Numbered from the stretch's first letter, positions 1 to 7,872 are shown. The stretch is 64,000 nucleotides of DNA from Prevotella sp. UBA2725 (GCA_002353825.1 DEKJ01000006.1:18754-82753), one strand, 5' to 3'. Numbers and translations are program-made. Notes: a model not told the origin generated them from the sequence alone.

Positions 1-1812
1 CTTCGTGTCCTGTGAGAGCTCATAACCTGTGACAAGGATACAGAAGCTCTGCTTTGCTCCACGTCCTACACGTCCACGAAGCTGATGGAGCTGCGACAGG
101 CCGAAGCGTTGGGCATCCATGATGACCATGACCGAGGCGTTGGGCACATTGACACCTACTTCTATAACGGTCGTAGCGACGAGTATCTGCGTCTCGCCAC
201 GGACGAACTTCTCCATCTCAGCCTCTTTGTCCTTCGGTTTCATCTGGCCATGCACCTTGCTCATGGCGAATTGTGGGAAGATCTGTTTCAGCGACTCGTA
301 GCCGTCCTCAAGGTTCTTGAGGTTCTTTTTCTTCCCTTCCTCAATGACGGGAAAGACAATATACACCTGTCGTCCCTCTTTTATCTGCTTGGCGATGCCG
401 GCATAAAGAGACGTCATTTGGTTGTTATATTTATGGATGGTGACAATAGGCTTACGGCCTGGTGGAAGTTCATCGATAACGCTCACATCGAGGTCGCCGT
501 AGAGCGTCATGGCAAGGGTTCGGGGGATAGGCGTGGCTGTCATTACTAAGATATGGGGCGGCCGCTCACTCTTCTTCCATAGTTTGGCGCGTTGCGCTAC
601 ACCGAAGCGGTGCTGCTCGTCAATGACGGCCAAACCAAGGTTGCGGAACACGACATTGTCTTCTATCAGCGCATGGGTACCGACAAGGATGTTGATAGAT
701 CCGTCGGCAAGGGCAGCGAGAACCTCCTCGCGTTTCTTCCCTTTCACGATGCCTGTAAGGAGCTCCACACGGATATCCATACCTTTCAAAAATCCCTGGA
801 TGGTTTGTAGATGTTGCTCGGCAAGAATCTCCGTCGGTGCCATTATACAGGTCTGAAAGCCGTTACCGATAGCGATGAGCATCGCCATCAGTGCTACGAG
901 TGTCTTGCCCGAGCCCACGTCTCCTTGCAGCAAGCGGTTCATCTGAAGCCCCGACCGCATGTCGTCGCGAATCTCGTGTACTACGCGTTTTTGGGCTCCC
1001 GTAAGGTCGAAAGGCAGGTTCGTCTTATAGAATGTGTTGAGCGGTGCACCAACATGTTGAAAGGTATAGCCGCGGTATTTGTGTCGTTGCTCCGTGGCAT
1101 AGCGCAGGATGTTGAGCTGTACATAGAACAACTCCTCAAACTTCAACCGTTCCTGTGCCTGCTGAACGTCACGTAGTGATTTAGGGTAATGGATTTTCCT
1201 CAACGCTTCTTCGCGGGGGATGAGATGCAGGCGGGCTATCTGACTGGGCAACAGTGTCTCCGGAATGGAGCCTTGGGGGATGCGTGTCACGAGGGCTTTG
1301 GTCATCTTCTCGACAGACCGCGACGTAATCCCCCGGTTCTTCATTGTCTGCGTGGTGATGTAATACGGCTGCATGCCCATGGTGGACAACTGCACATTGG
1401 CGGCTTTCTCCATGTCGGGGTGCGCAAACTGGTAGCGGCCGTTGTAAGGCTGGGGCTTGCCAAAAACGATATATTCTGTTCCGGGCTTGTAACTGTCGTA
1501 CACCCAGTTTTTGGCACCGAACCACACGAGGTCGACGACGTCGCGACCGTCAGAGAAGTGGGCTACGATTCGTTTTCTCCGCCCCTCACCGAATTCTTCG
1601 AAACTTTGTATGGCTCCTTTGATCTGTACCGTCGGCATGTCGCCTGTGAGTTCGCGGATGGCATAGACCTTCGATCGGTCCACATATTTATAAGGGTAAT
1701 ACTCGAGCAGGTCACCCCAAGTCTTGATGTTGAGTTGACTGACAAGAATCTCCTTGCGTTTGGGTCCCACGCCGGGGAGATACATGATGTCCTGATCGAG
1801 TATGCCGCTCAT
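1..1812 (-). CDS. recG: ATP-dependent DNA helicase RecG (partial, C-terminus outside window)
   Basis: This gene reads from ATG at 1812 toward the left edge and has no stop inside the window, so about 604 of roughly 700 usual residues are present. RecG reverses stalled replication forks and branch-migrates Holliday junctions. The reverse-strand translation starts MSGILDQDIMYLPGVGPKRK, the N-terminal wedge region with a helix-hairpin-helix-like GVGPKR. An OB-type segment follows, then Walker A GDVGSGKT near residue 296 and the Walker B/motif II DEQH near residue 392. Helicase motifs including TATPIPRT and QLRGRVGRG come later. It lies downstream of ispD on the same strand with a 45-bp gap holding a GC-rich hairpin. 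The truncation is only the window boundary. The assignment is secure because all diagnostic RecG motifs are present in order. Confidence 0.96.
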   Translation of the reverse strand, partial: MSGILDQDIMYLPGVGPKRKEILVSQLNIKTWGDLLEYYPYKYVDRSKVYAIRELTGDMPTVQIKGAIQSFEEFGEGRRKRIVAHFSDGRDVVDLVWFGAKNWVYDSYKPGTEYIVFGKPQPYNGRYQFAHPDMEKAANVQLSTMGMQPYYITTQTMKNRGITSRSVEKMTKALVTRIPQGSIPETLLPSQIARLHLIPREEALRKIHYPKSLRDVQQAQERLKFEELFYVQLNILRYATEQRHKYRGYTFQHVGAPLNTFYKTNLPFDLTGAQKRVVHEIRDDMRSGLQMNRLLQGDVGSGKTLVALMAMLIAIGNGFQTCIMAPTEILAEQHLQTIQGFLKGMDIRVELLTGIVKGKKREEVLAALADGSINILVGTHALIEDNVVFRNLGLAVIDEQHRFGVAQRAKLWKKSERPPHILVMTATPIPRTLAMTLYGDLDVSVIDELPPGRKPIVTIHKYNNQMTSLYAGIAKQIKEGRQVYIVFPVIEEGKKKNLKNLEDGYESLKQIFPQFAMSKVHGQMKPKDKEAEMEKFVRGETQILVATTVIEVGVNVPNASVMVIMDAQRFGLSQLHQLRGRVGRGAKQSFCILVTGYELSQDTK

Positions 1813-1824
1813 TACTATTTGCAA

Positions 1825-1850
1825 TAGGGCGGCCACATGGGCCGCCCCTA
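1825..1850. repeat. GGGCGGCC hairpin between ispD and recG
   Basis: This is a short inverted repeat with arms GGGCGGCC and GGCCGCCC around a few bases. It sits between the ispD stop and the recG start. The same GCGGCC-type stem recurs at 7849-7872, 20075-20107 and 59577-59606, so it may be one member of a small dispersed hairpin family. No T-run follows, so a classical intrinsic terminator is not supported. Confidence 0.6.
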
Positions 1851-1857
1851 CTTGTTG

Positions 1858-2532
1858 TTATTTAGTAGCCAGTACCTCTGCGACCTTCAGGTCGAAAGGT
1901 GTCGTTATCTTGATGTTCTCCTTGTTGCCATCGACGAGTTTGATACAGATGCCGAGGCTCTCCACCACGGAGGCGTCGTCAGTGAACGACTTGCGGTCCG
2001 GCTGGTTAAAGGCTTGCTTGGCAAGGGAGATGTCGAACACTTGTGGGGTCTGTACAGCCCGGTAGAGCGAACGGTCCACGGTGAATGTCCGCTCAGAGCG
2101 CGGGTCTGTGTGGCGCAATGTGTCGGTGACGGGTACCACGGGCACGGCTGTGTACTCCTCGCGCGCCGTATCGAAACAGTTGGCAATGACCTCTTCGGAG
2201 ACGAAGGGCCGCACACCGTCGTGGAAGCCTACAACGCCTTCTTCGTCGTCGGGGACGAGTGCCAGTCCGTTCTTCGAACTTTCAAAGCGTGTCGAGCCTC
2301 CGTCAGCGATGCGATGAGGGATGTCGAAATGATATTCCGTGCACATTGCCTTCCATGTCTCTTGTTGATCCTTCGGCAGTACGACGATGATGCCGAGCTC
2401 AGGGTCATAATGGTGGAACCGCTCTATGGTGTGCATGAGCACGGGCTTACCGGCAACTTTCAGAAACTGCTTCGGAATGTCAGTCCCCATGCGCGTGCCG
2501 CGTCCGCCGGCCACAATGATAATATAGTCCAT
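1858..2532 (-). CDS. ispD: 2-C-methyl-D-erythritol 4-phosphate cytidylyltransferase IspD
   Basis: IspD transfers CMP from CTP to methylerythritol 4-phosphate in the cytosolic MEP pathway to isoprenoids. The protein of 224 residues has the usual family length. It begins MDYIIIVAGGRGTRMG, the glycine-rich nucleotide-binding loop with the conserved GxGxR(M)G pattern. It also has KQF at about 19-21, HDGVRPF near 104 and a late TDDAS motif (FTDDASVVE) typical of the family. An upstream in-frame ATG at 2559 would overlap the DJ-1 gene and add non-conserved residues, so the start at 2532, four bases after the DJ-1 stop, is preferred. It is the middle gene of a minus-strand unit, DJ-1, ispD, recG. 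Nothing looks unusual. Confidence 0.95.
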   Translation of the reverse strand: MDYIIIVAGGRGTRMGTDIPKQFLKVAGKPVLMHTIERFHHYDPELGIIVVLPKDQQETWKAMCTEYHFDIPHRIADGGSTRFESSKNGLALVPDDEEGVVGFHDGVRPFVSEEVIANCFDTAREEYTAVPVVPVTDTLRHTDPRSERTFTVDRSLYRAVQTPQVFDISLAKQAFNQPDRKSFTDDASVVESLGICIKLVDGNKENIKITTPFDLKVAEVLATK

Positions 2533-2536
2533 AATA

Positions 2537-3100
2537 TTATTTTTCCATGAGGTGTGCAAACTGCATTTTCTTTTCCAAAGCCTTCACGTCAGCTTCGGGA
2601 ATGAAGTAGCCGAGGATGTGGTATGCGTAGGGCAGGGTAGCGGCTGGGCCTTCACCAGTTGTCACGAGGCCATCCTCCTCAAAGAGGTTACCCGTGTAGG
2701 TAGCGCCCGTGAGATATTTCTGGAAGCCCGGGGAGCATGTAGCACGCTTGCCTTCGAGGATACCGATAGAACCGAGCACCATTGGGGCAGCGCAGATAGC
2801 AGCCACACGCTTGCCGGCATCGTATTGTGCCTTCAATGCCTTGCGCACGCCTTCGTGAGCGTTAAGGTTCGTCGAGCCAGGCATGCCGCCGGGTATCATC
2901 AGCAGGTCTGCATCGGTGAAGGTCCCGTCTTCGAACTTCATGTCTGCCTTGATGGTCACGCCGTGCGATGTCTCTACAAACTCACTGCCTGTGACGCTCA
3001 CGGTCTTGATGTCTACACCGCCGCGACGCAGGATATCCACGGGAGCCAGTCCCTCAATCTCTTCAAAGCCATTGGCTAAAAACTCATATACCTTTGCCAT
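2537..3100 (-). CDS. DJ-1/PfpI family protein (ThiJ/YajL-like)
   Basis: This 187-residue cytosolic protein belongs to the DJ-1/ThiJ/PfpI superfamily. Members act as chaperone-like, glyoxalase-like or deglycase-like enzymes, and the exact substrate cannot be read from sequence. It starts MAKVYEFLANGFEEIEGLAP, which carries the conserved early glutamate of the active site. It has the nucleophile-elbow sequence AAICAAPMVLG near residue 104, with the expected reactive cysteine. DLLMIPGGMPG provides the typical beta-turn. It is the first gene of the unit leading to ispD and recG, with a TATCTTTG promoter box upstream at 3168-3175. YajL-type thiol repair is the closest guess by length and motif, but this is inference. 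Confidence 0.9.
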   Translation of the reverse strand: MAKVYEFLANGFEEIEGLAPVDILRRGGVDIKTVSVTGSEFVETSHGVTIKADMKFEDGTFTDADLLMIPGGMPGSTNLNAHEGVRKALKAQYDAGKRVAAICAAPMVLGSIGILEGKRATCSPGFQKYLTGATYTGNLFEEDGLVTTGEGPAATLPYAYHILGYFIPEADVKALEKKMQFAHLMEK

Positions 3101-3133
3101 AATATCTTATATATTAGTGAATGCAAGTTATGT

Positions 3134-3155
3134 GCATTGCCGTCCTCGGCAATGC
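3134..3155 (-). other. Perfect hairpin in the leader of the DJ-1 unit
   Basis: Arms GCATTGCCG and CGGCAATGC are perfectly complementary around TCCT. The hairpin lies between the inferred promoter at 3168-3175 and the start codon at 3100, so it would form in the 5' leader of the mRNA. Its role is unknown. It could be a stabilising stem or a dispersed repeat. Confidence 0.6.
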
Positions 3156-3167
3156 TTCCATTTGATA

Positions 3168-3175
3168 CAAAGATA
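3168..3175 (-). promoter_or_regulatory. -7 box TATCTTTG for DJ-1/ispD/recG
   Basis: The reverse strand reads TATCTTTG, an exact match to the Bacteroidetes sigma-ABfr -7 consensus TAnnTTTG. It lies 67 bp ahead of the DJ-1 start. No clear TTTG is found at the usual -33 spacing. It faces away from the nadK promoter at 3281-3288, giving a divergent promoter region. Confidence 0.65.
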
Positions 3176-3253
3176 GCTAAAAACCTTGAGGAACCGTCTT
3201 TATACCTTCTCTTTAACAAACATTTATAATAACATGTTCATTATTTCTTATCT

Positions 3254-3288
3254 TTTGACGCTATAAGGCTAAAATTTTTGTATCTTTG
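3254..3288 (+). promoter_or_regulatory. Promoter of nadK (TTTG / TATCTTTG)
   Basis: TATCTTTG at 3281-3288 matches the Bacteroidetes -7 box. TTTG at 3254-3257 lies 23 bp upstream as a possible -33 element. The nadK start is 37 bp further downstream. Confidence 0.7.
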
Positions 3289-3325
3289 TTGCGGAATTAT
3301 AAGGAGGATTCAAGAAGCATAGAAA

Positions 3326-4234
3326 ATGACACAAGATAGACGACTTCGTTTTGCCATTTTTGGTAACGAATATCAGGCTAAGAAGAGTGCGGGCATTGAG
3401 CAAGTACTTGCCTGCCTCAATGAGCGAAAGGCTGAGATATACATCGATCGGCCTTTCCTCGAATACCTCACGCATACCTTGCATGTCGAGGTCAACCCTG
3501 ACGGTGTGTTTGATGATTACAACTTTGACGTCGACTATGCTATCTCTATTGGCGGTGACGGTACGTTCTTGAAGGCTGCCAACCGCGTCCTTGCCAAAGG
3601 CACGCCAGTCATCGGCGTCAATACGGGCCGTCTGGGCTTCCTGGCCGAGGTGTTACCGAGTGAGTTTAAGGAAGCATTGACAGATATCTATGAGGGAAAG
3701 TGTGAGTTTGAGAACCATACCGTCATACAGATCTCTGCAGAGACCGATGGTGAGCCGGGTTCGATGCCCATAGAAGGCAGTCCTTATGCCCTTAACGACA
3801 TTGCTATCCTCAAGCGAGACAGTGCTTCGATGATTACAATCCGCGCCTATGTCAACGATGACTTTCTCGTGACCTATCAGGCCGATGGTCTCGTGGTCTC
3901 TACGCCTACGGGCTCCACGGCTTATAACCTCAGTAACGGCGGACCTATCATCGTGCCCAACAGTGGCAGCATCTGCCTCACCCCTGTGGCACCGCACAGC
4001 TTGAATATCCGGCCCATCGTGCTCAACGACACAACAGTCATTAAACTTGAAGTGGAAAGTCGTAGTCATAATTTCTTGGTGGCTATCGACGGCCGTTCAG
4101 AGAAACTGCACGAAGGTACGAAGCTCATTATCCAGAAGGCTCCGTATTTTGTCAAGGTCGTCAAGCTTCGTTCGAAACGATACTTTTCTATCCTCCGTGA
4201 GAAACTCATGTGGGGTGCTGACCAGCGTGGATAA
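3326..4234 (+). CDS. nadK: NAD kinase
   Basis: NadK phosphorylates NAD to NADP in the cytosol and so sets the supply of NADPH for biosynthesis. The protein has 302 residues, normal for the family. The signature GGDGT is at residues 76-80 in the context ISIGGDGTFLKAAN. It is followed by NTGRLGFLAEV and the NAD-binding segment DGLVVSTPTGSTAYNLSNGG. These are the three family-defining motifs, so the call is secure. The ATG at 3326 starts 37 bp after a matching promoter. An ABC exporter begins 13 bp after the stop, so the two are probably transcribed together, although no functional link is known. Confidence 0.97.
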   Translation: MTQDRRLRFAIFGNEYQAKKSAGIEQVLACLNERKAEIYIDRPFLEYLTHTLHVEVNPDGVFDDYNFDVDYAISIGGDGTFLKAANRVLAKGTPVIGVNTGRLGFLAEVLPSEFKEALTDIYEGKCEFENHTVIQISAETDGEPGSMPIEGSPYALNDIAILKRDSASMITIRAYVNDDFLVTYQADGLVVSTPTGSTAYNLSNGGPIIVPNSGSICLTPVAPHSLNIRPIVLNDTTVIKLEVESRSHNFLVAIDGRSEKLHEGTKLIIQKAPYFVKVVKLRSKRYFSILREKLMWGADQRG

Positions 4235-4247
4235 GAAAGGAGGGCTT

Positions 4248-6029
4248 ATGCTCGGTTATGTAAGAAACGCACTGAAGATTCAGAAGTCGAAGTACCAGAC
4301 GGGAGAGATCCTGCGCTGGTTGTGGCATGCGTGGCGTGGCAATCGGCTTCAGGCTTGTCTCAATGCTTTGATCGGCTTGTTGTCGGTCGTAGTGTCATTG
4401 GCGCAGGTCAGTGCGGTGCAGCATGCCATCGATGTAGCCAGTGGCGTGTCGAAAGGCAACCTCTATTGGGCTGTCGGTGTGATGGGCATCCTTATCCTAT
4501 TCGATTTCCTGCTTAGTATCAGCAGCACATGGGTACAGAACCTACTGGGCATCAAGGCCCAGAACCGTATGCAGCAGCGCATGCTCGACCGTATCCTCCG
4601 CTCGCAGTGGCATGGACGGGAGCGTTACCACTCTGGTGACGTGCTCAACCGTCTGGAGTTTGATGTCGCCAATGTAGTCGACTTCCTCACGCAGACGATC
4701 CCCAACACATTGTCTATCTTGGCCATGTTCATTGGCGCCTTCTGCTATCTCTTTGCAATGGATCCTTTGTTGTCCATTGTCACAGTAGCTATTATCCCTG
4801 TCTTCGTGGCTGTGAGTAAGATCTACGTCAGTCAGATGCGTAAGCTGACGAAAGATGTGCGCACGGAAGACTCGCGGGTGCAGAGCGCGCTTCAGGAGAC
4901 TATTCAGCACCGGATGCTTATCAAGACCTTGGAGGGCGAGGATATGATGATTGACCGGCTTGAGCATTCGCAGAGTATCCTTCGACATAAGGTGGTGCGT
5001 CGCACGGTGTTCTCGGTCTTCAGCAACACCGTGCTGAACATGGGCTTTGCCGTGGGTTATCTCGTTGCCTTCCTATGGGCAGCGGTCCGTATGGCATCCC
5101 ATTCCCTTACGTTTGGTGGGATGACCGCCTTCTTACAGTTGGTCAACCGTATTCAGAGCCCGGCGCGTAGTCTGACGAAGCTCGTGCCGGCGTTTGTGTC
5201 AGTCTTCACGGCTGCCGAGCGGCTGATGGAACTGGAAGAGAACCCATTGGACGAGCAGGGCGAGCCCGTCGTCATGGAGCCTCCTTGCGGCATCCGCTTT
5301 GAGCATGTCTCTTATGCTTATGATGATGGCGATGGAGAGGAGGTACTTCATGACTTGAACTTTGATTTCAAGCCAGGTACGTGTACGGCTGTGCTCGGCG
5401 AGACGGGTGCGGGTAAGACAACGCTTATCCGTATCATCCTCGGTCTGATACAACCCAAAGGTGGGCAGGCACTTATCTATGGGGCCTCTCCCCATCCCTC
5501 CCCAATAGGGGAGGGCGAGCGTCACCCTAAGAACAATAGAAAAAGGCATCATAAAGCAAGGGTTATACAGTCCCCTCCCCTATTGGGGAGGGCAAGGGTG
5601 GGGCTCTCCCCGCTCACTCGTTGCAACCTCTCTTATGTGCCACAGGGTAACACGCTGTTGAGTGGTACTGTTCGCGATAACTTGCGGCTTGGCGACCTCA
5701 ATGCTTCCGACGAGGAGATGAAAGAGGCGCTTCATATGAGTTGTGCCGACTTCCTCTTCACGGAGCACGACGGGCTTGACACGCTCTGTGGCGAGCAAGG
5801 TACCGGTCTCTCCGAAGGTCAGGCACAACGCATCGCCATTGCGCGTGCGCTGCTTCGCAACCGTCCTGTGTTGTTGTTGGATGAGGCTACGTCAGCCCTT
5901 GATCCGGAAACAGAGAAGCAGCTACTTCATAATATCCTTTCAGATAAGAAGCGCACCGTCATCTTTATCACCCATCGTCTTGCGGTGACCGATTACTGCG
6001 ATCAGACACTGGCGATTGAGAAGATATAA
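4248..6029 (+). CDS. ABC exporter, fused membrane and ATPase domains, with in-frame repeat insert
   Basis: This 593-residue half-transporter of the MsbA/ABCB type exports an unknown substrate across the inner membrane. About six membrane helices occupy the first 300 residues. The nucleotide-binding domain follows with Walker A GETGAGKTT, Q-loop YVPQGNTLLSG, signature LSEGQAQR, Walker B VLLLDEATSALD and H-loop FITHR, so catalysis should be intact. The start at 4248 follows an AGGAGG ribosome site, unusual for Bacteroidetes, 13 bp after nadK. The frame is open upstream, but that part overlaps nadK. Residues about 414-452 are a proline-, arginine- and lysine-rich stretch encoded by a palindromic intergenic-type repeat (5481-5612), between Walker A and the Q-loop. 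Substrate cannot be inferred. Confidence 0.93.
   Translation: MLGYVRNALKIQKSKYQTGEILRWLWHAWRGNRLQACLNALIGLLSVVVSLAQVSAVQHAIDVASGVSKGNLYWAVGVMGILILFDFLLSISSTWVQNLLGIKAQNRMQQRMLDRILRSQWHGRERYHSGDVLNRLEFDVANVVDFLTQTIPNTLSILAMFIGAFCYLFAMDPLLSIVTVAIIPVFVAVSKIYVSQMRKLTKDVRTEDSRVQSALQETIQHRMLIKTLEGEDMMIDRLEHSQSILRHKVVRRTVFSVFSNTVLNMGFAVGYLVAFLWAAVRMASHSLTFGGMTAFLQLVNRIQSPARSLTKLVPAFVSVFTAAERLMELEENPLDEQGEPVVMEPPCGIRFEHVSYAYDDGDGEEVLHDLNFDFKPGTCTAVLGETGAGKTTLIRIILGLIQPKGGQALIYGASPHPSPIGEGERHPKNNRKRHHKARVIQSPPLLGRARVGLSPLTRCNLSYVPQGNTLLSGTVRDNLRLGDLNASDEEMKEALHMSCADFLFTEHDGLDTLCGEQGTGLSEGQAQRIAIARALLRNRPVLLLDEATSALDPETEKQLLHNILSDKKRTVIFITHRLAVTDYCDQTLAIEKI
5481..5612. repeat. CCCCTCCC palindrome pair inserted in frame in the ABC exporter gene
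   Basis: Two palindromes with cores CCCTCCCCAATAGGGGAGGG and CCCTCCCCTATTGGGGAGGG lie at the ends of an insert of roughly 120 bp. They are mirror images of each other, so the whole is a large inverted repeat. The right end, with trailing AAGGGTGGGGC, resembles the intergenic element at 30942-30974 (CCCCTCCC, then GGGAGGGG, then TTAGGGAAGGGCC). The length keeps the reading frame open and adds about 39 residues. Confidence 0.8.
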
Positions 6030-6059
6030 TCTGTTTCTTCCAGTTTTTCAGGTAAGAAA

Positions 6060-6345
6060 GTGCCTCGGAGAGGCACGCTTATCCATAACAGACTAAGGGA
6101 GCGAAGCGACCGCAGTCTGGGGGTTGAGGGTAGAGTGCGGATACCTGATTTCCAGCCTCGGAGAGGCTGAATGCGCCGTTAGGCGCGCTATGTTGTCGTA
6201 TACCCATTAAAGACATTGCGCACTATCGTGCATTCTGCCTCTCCGAGGCAGAAATTCAGTCAAGCAAGTCCTCACAGCATACCCCAGTCTGCGTCGCTTC
6301 GCTCCTTAGACTGGGGTTATTAAGAATTCAGCCTCTCCGAGGCTG
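6060..6345. repeat. Mosaic hairpin element, copy A
   Basis: This element fills most of the 497-bp gap between the ABC exporter and the tolC-like gene. It is a chain of hairpins: GTGCCTC-GGA-GAGGCAC (6060-6076), CAGACT...AGTCTG (6089-6119), AGCCTCGGAGAGGCT (6154-6168), GCGCC-GTTA-GGCGC (6173-6186), TTCTGCCTC-TCC-GAGGCAGAA (6233-6253), CCCCAGTCT...AGACTGGGG (6282-6316) and AGCCTCTCCGAGGCT (6330-6344). The order is itself roughly mirror-symmetric. GGAGCGAAGCGAC inside the second hairpin is the reverse complement of GTCGCTTCGCTCC inside the sixth. A second copy is at 17584-17874. Confidence 0.88.
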
Positions 6346-6390
6346 TTAAACCTTACCAATCTGGAATCCAGATGAACCGAATCTGCTCCC

Positions 6391-6427
6391 GTCCAATAAT
6401 TAGACAACGACTGTCTAATTATTGGAC
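6391..6427. promoter_or_regulatory. Paired operator-like dyads upstream of the efflux operon
   Basis: A perfect 16-bp inverted repeat (GTCCAATAATTAGACA and its complement) surrounds five bases. Each arm is itself a near-palindrome of the form GTCYAATWATTRGAC. There are thus two binding-site-like dyads with centres near 6398 and 6420, 22 bp or about two helical turns apart. No T-run follows, so a terminator is unlikely. They lie about 90 and 110 bp upstream of the transcription start predicted from the sigma-54-like promoter. That is the usual place for enhancer-binding protein sites. Confidence 0.7.
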
Positions 6428-6482
6428 AGTGTGTTTAGGGACATGATATATTAATAGCCTAATAATAAGCCGTTTATCTTTT

Positions 6483-6499
6483 TGGCACGCTGTTGGCAT
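6483..6499 (+). promoter_or_regulatory. Candidate sigma-54 promoter for the TolC/HlyD/ABC operon
   Basis: TTGGCACG at 6483-6489 and TTGGCAT at 6494-6499 give GG at 6484-6485 and GC at 6496-6497, spaced by exactly ten bases, as in the -24/-12 sigma-54 consensus (TGGCACG-N4-TTGC). One base of the -12 element differs. The expected start is near 6508, and the first gene starts at 6527. No TAnnTTTG box competes in the adjacent 60 bp. Confidence 0.65.
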
Positions 6500-6526
6500 G
6501 TAATAAGGCAGTAGAAAGATAAACGA

Positions 6527-7837
6527 ATGAGAAAAATAACGATTATAGTCTTGATGTTGGTTGCTACATCCGTTACCTATGCACAGCAGTCGTGGACTGT
6601 CGACAGTTGCATTGCCTATGCTATCGCACATAGCAATGACCTCGGACGGGCGCGGATAGAGCAACGGCAGAGCAGCTACGACGAGAAGACGGCGAAGCTC
6701 GACCTTCTGCCTACAGTTTATGGTCAGGTCAGTGGACAGTATGCTTGGGGTCGTAACATTGATCCTGAGACCAACACTTATAACACCATCACCACCTTTA
6801 ATAATTACTACACGCTCGAAGCCTCTCTCGATGTCTTCGATGGCGGTCAGACGCTGAACGCTTTCAAACGTGCGAAGAACGCACGGGAGCAGTCGGCTAC
6901 AGCTTATCAGAAAGCTGCCGACGACAAGGCTATCAATGTCATGACGAAGTTTGTCGATGCCGTGTACAATGCCAAAAGCGTTGCCTTAGCTGAGGAGAAA
7001 CTGGCAGACAGCCAAGTGCTCCTTCATAAGACCCAGCGCCTCTTTGAGATGGGTGAGAAGTCACGTCCTGACGTGGTGCAGATGGAGAGTCAGGTGAAGG
7101 AAGATGAATACAACCTCTTGCATCAGCAGAATCAGGCTCGCCTGACGTTGTTAGCATTGAAGAGCGAGATGCATTATCCGATAGCCGATACCTTGGCGCT
7201 CGCAGTCAAGTCACAACCTGCTGAGTCTGAAACAAAGAATATTCAAGTCCATAATATAAATATGTGTATTAATCCCACCGTGCAGTTGGCGGAGCAGAAA
7301 GCTACGGATCTCAAGTATGCTTGGCTCATTGAAAGAGGTAACCTGTTGCCGAAACTGACACTTGGTGGAGGTGTCCAGACAAGCTATTACCGCAACCTCA
7401 CGCAAGGTTCCGCCGCAGCGAGCTTTGGTTCACAGTTCCACAACAATATGGGTGAATATGTCTATATGACGCTCAGCATCCCACTTTTCACTCCTAGTCG
7501 TTGGCGTTCAGCGCGGCGTGCGAAGAGCGAGTGGCAGAAAGCAGTGCTCGATGCTGATGATGCCCGCCGCAAGTTGCAGGACGACATTGTGCAGGCTGAG
7601 GCTGACAGGGATGGATATGGGCAGGAAGTGGCGCAGATGGAAGCTAAAGTGAACTCCGACTCACTTGCCTACCATCTCTCCTCACGCAAATATGAGGAAG
7701 GCATGCTCTCCACCTTTGATCTCCACACAGCAGCACAGACGTTGTTGGAGAGTCGTATCAAACTCCTGCAGACACAGTTGCTCTACGGCTTGAAGCAACG
7801 GTTGGTAGAGTACTACAATGGGAAACCATTATGGTGA
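6527..7837 (+). CDS. TolC-family outer membrane efflux protein
   Basis: The gene encodes a 436-residue outer membrane channel with a signal peptide (MRKITIIVLMLVATSVTYAQ). TolC-family proteins trimerise into a barrel and periplasmic tunnel that opens a path out of the cell for an inner-membrane pump. The repeated helical composition (for example AYQKAADDKAINVMTKFVDA and ADRDGYGQEVAQMEAKVNSD) matches the two OEP repeats of the family, and the length is normal. It is the first gene of an operon that continues with an HlyD-type adaptor and MacB-like permeases, so the complex is a tripartite ABC efflux system. The substrate is unknown. The upstream region carries a sigma-54-like promoter and paired dyads. 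Confidence 0.93.
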   Translation: MRKITIIVLMLVATSVTYAQQSWTVDSCIAYAIAHSNDLGRARIEQRQSSYDEKTAKLDLLPTVYGQVSGQYAWGRNIDPETNTYNTITTFNNYYTLEASLDVFDGGQTLNAFKRAKNAREQSATAYQKAADDKAINVMTKFVDAVYNAKSVALAEEKLADSQVLLHKTQRLFEMGEKSRPDVVQMESQVKEDEYNLLHQQNQARLTLLALKSEMHYPIADTLALAVKSQPAESETKNIQVHNINMCINPTVQLAEQKATDLKYAWLIERGNLLPKLTLGGGVQTSYYRNLTQGSAAASFGSQFHNNMGEYVYMTLSIPLFTPSRWRSARRAKSEWQKAVLDADDARRKLQDDIVQAEADRDGYGQEVAQMEAKVNSDSLAYHLSSRKYEEGMLSTFDLHTAAQTLLESRIKLLQTQLLYGLKQRLVEYYNGKPLW

Positions 7838-7848
7838 ATATGCGGTTG

Positions 7849-7872
7849 GTGGCCGCCACTAGGGGCGGCCAC
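7849..7872. repeat. GTGGCCGCC hairpin between tolC-like and hlyD-like genes
   Basis: Arms GTGGCCGCC and GGCGGCCAC pair perfectly around six bases in the 65-bp gap between the first two operon genes. It could attenuate or process the mRNA. It also belongs to the same GC-rich hairpin type seen at 1825 and 59577. Confidence 0.6.

Noticed and set aside
5481..5612. Intein or intron in the ABC exporter gene
   Set aside because: The insert is far too short for an intein, has no splicing motifs, stays in frame and is made of palindromic repeat sequence.
6391..6427. Intrinsic terminator
   Set aside because: The hairpin lacks a T-run, sits far from the preceding gene end, and each arm is itself a dyad, which fits protein binding better.
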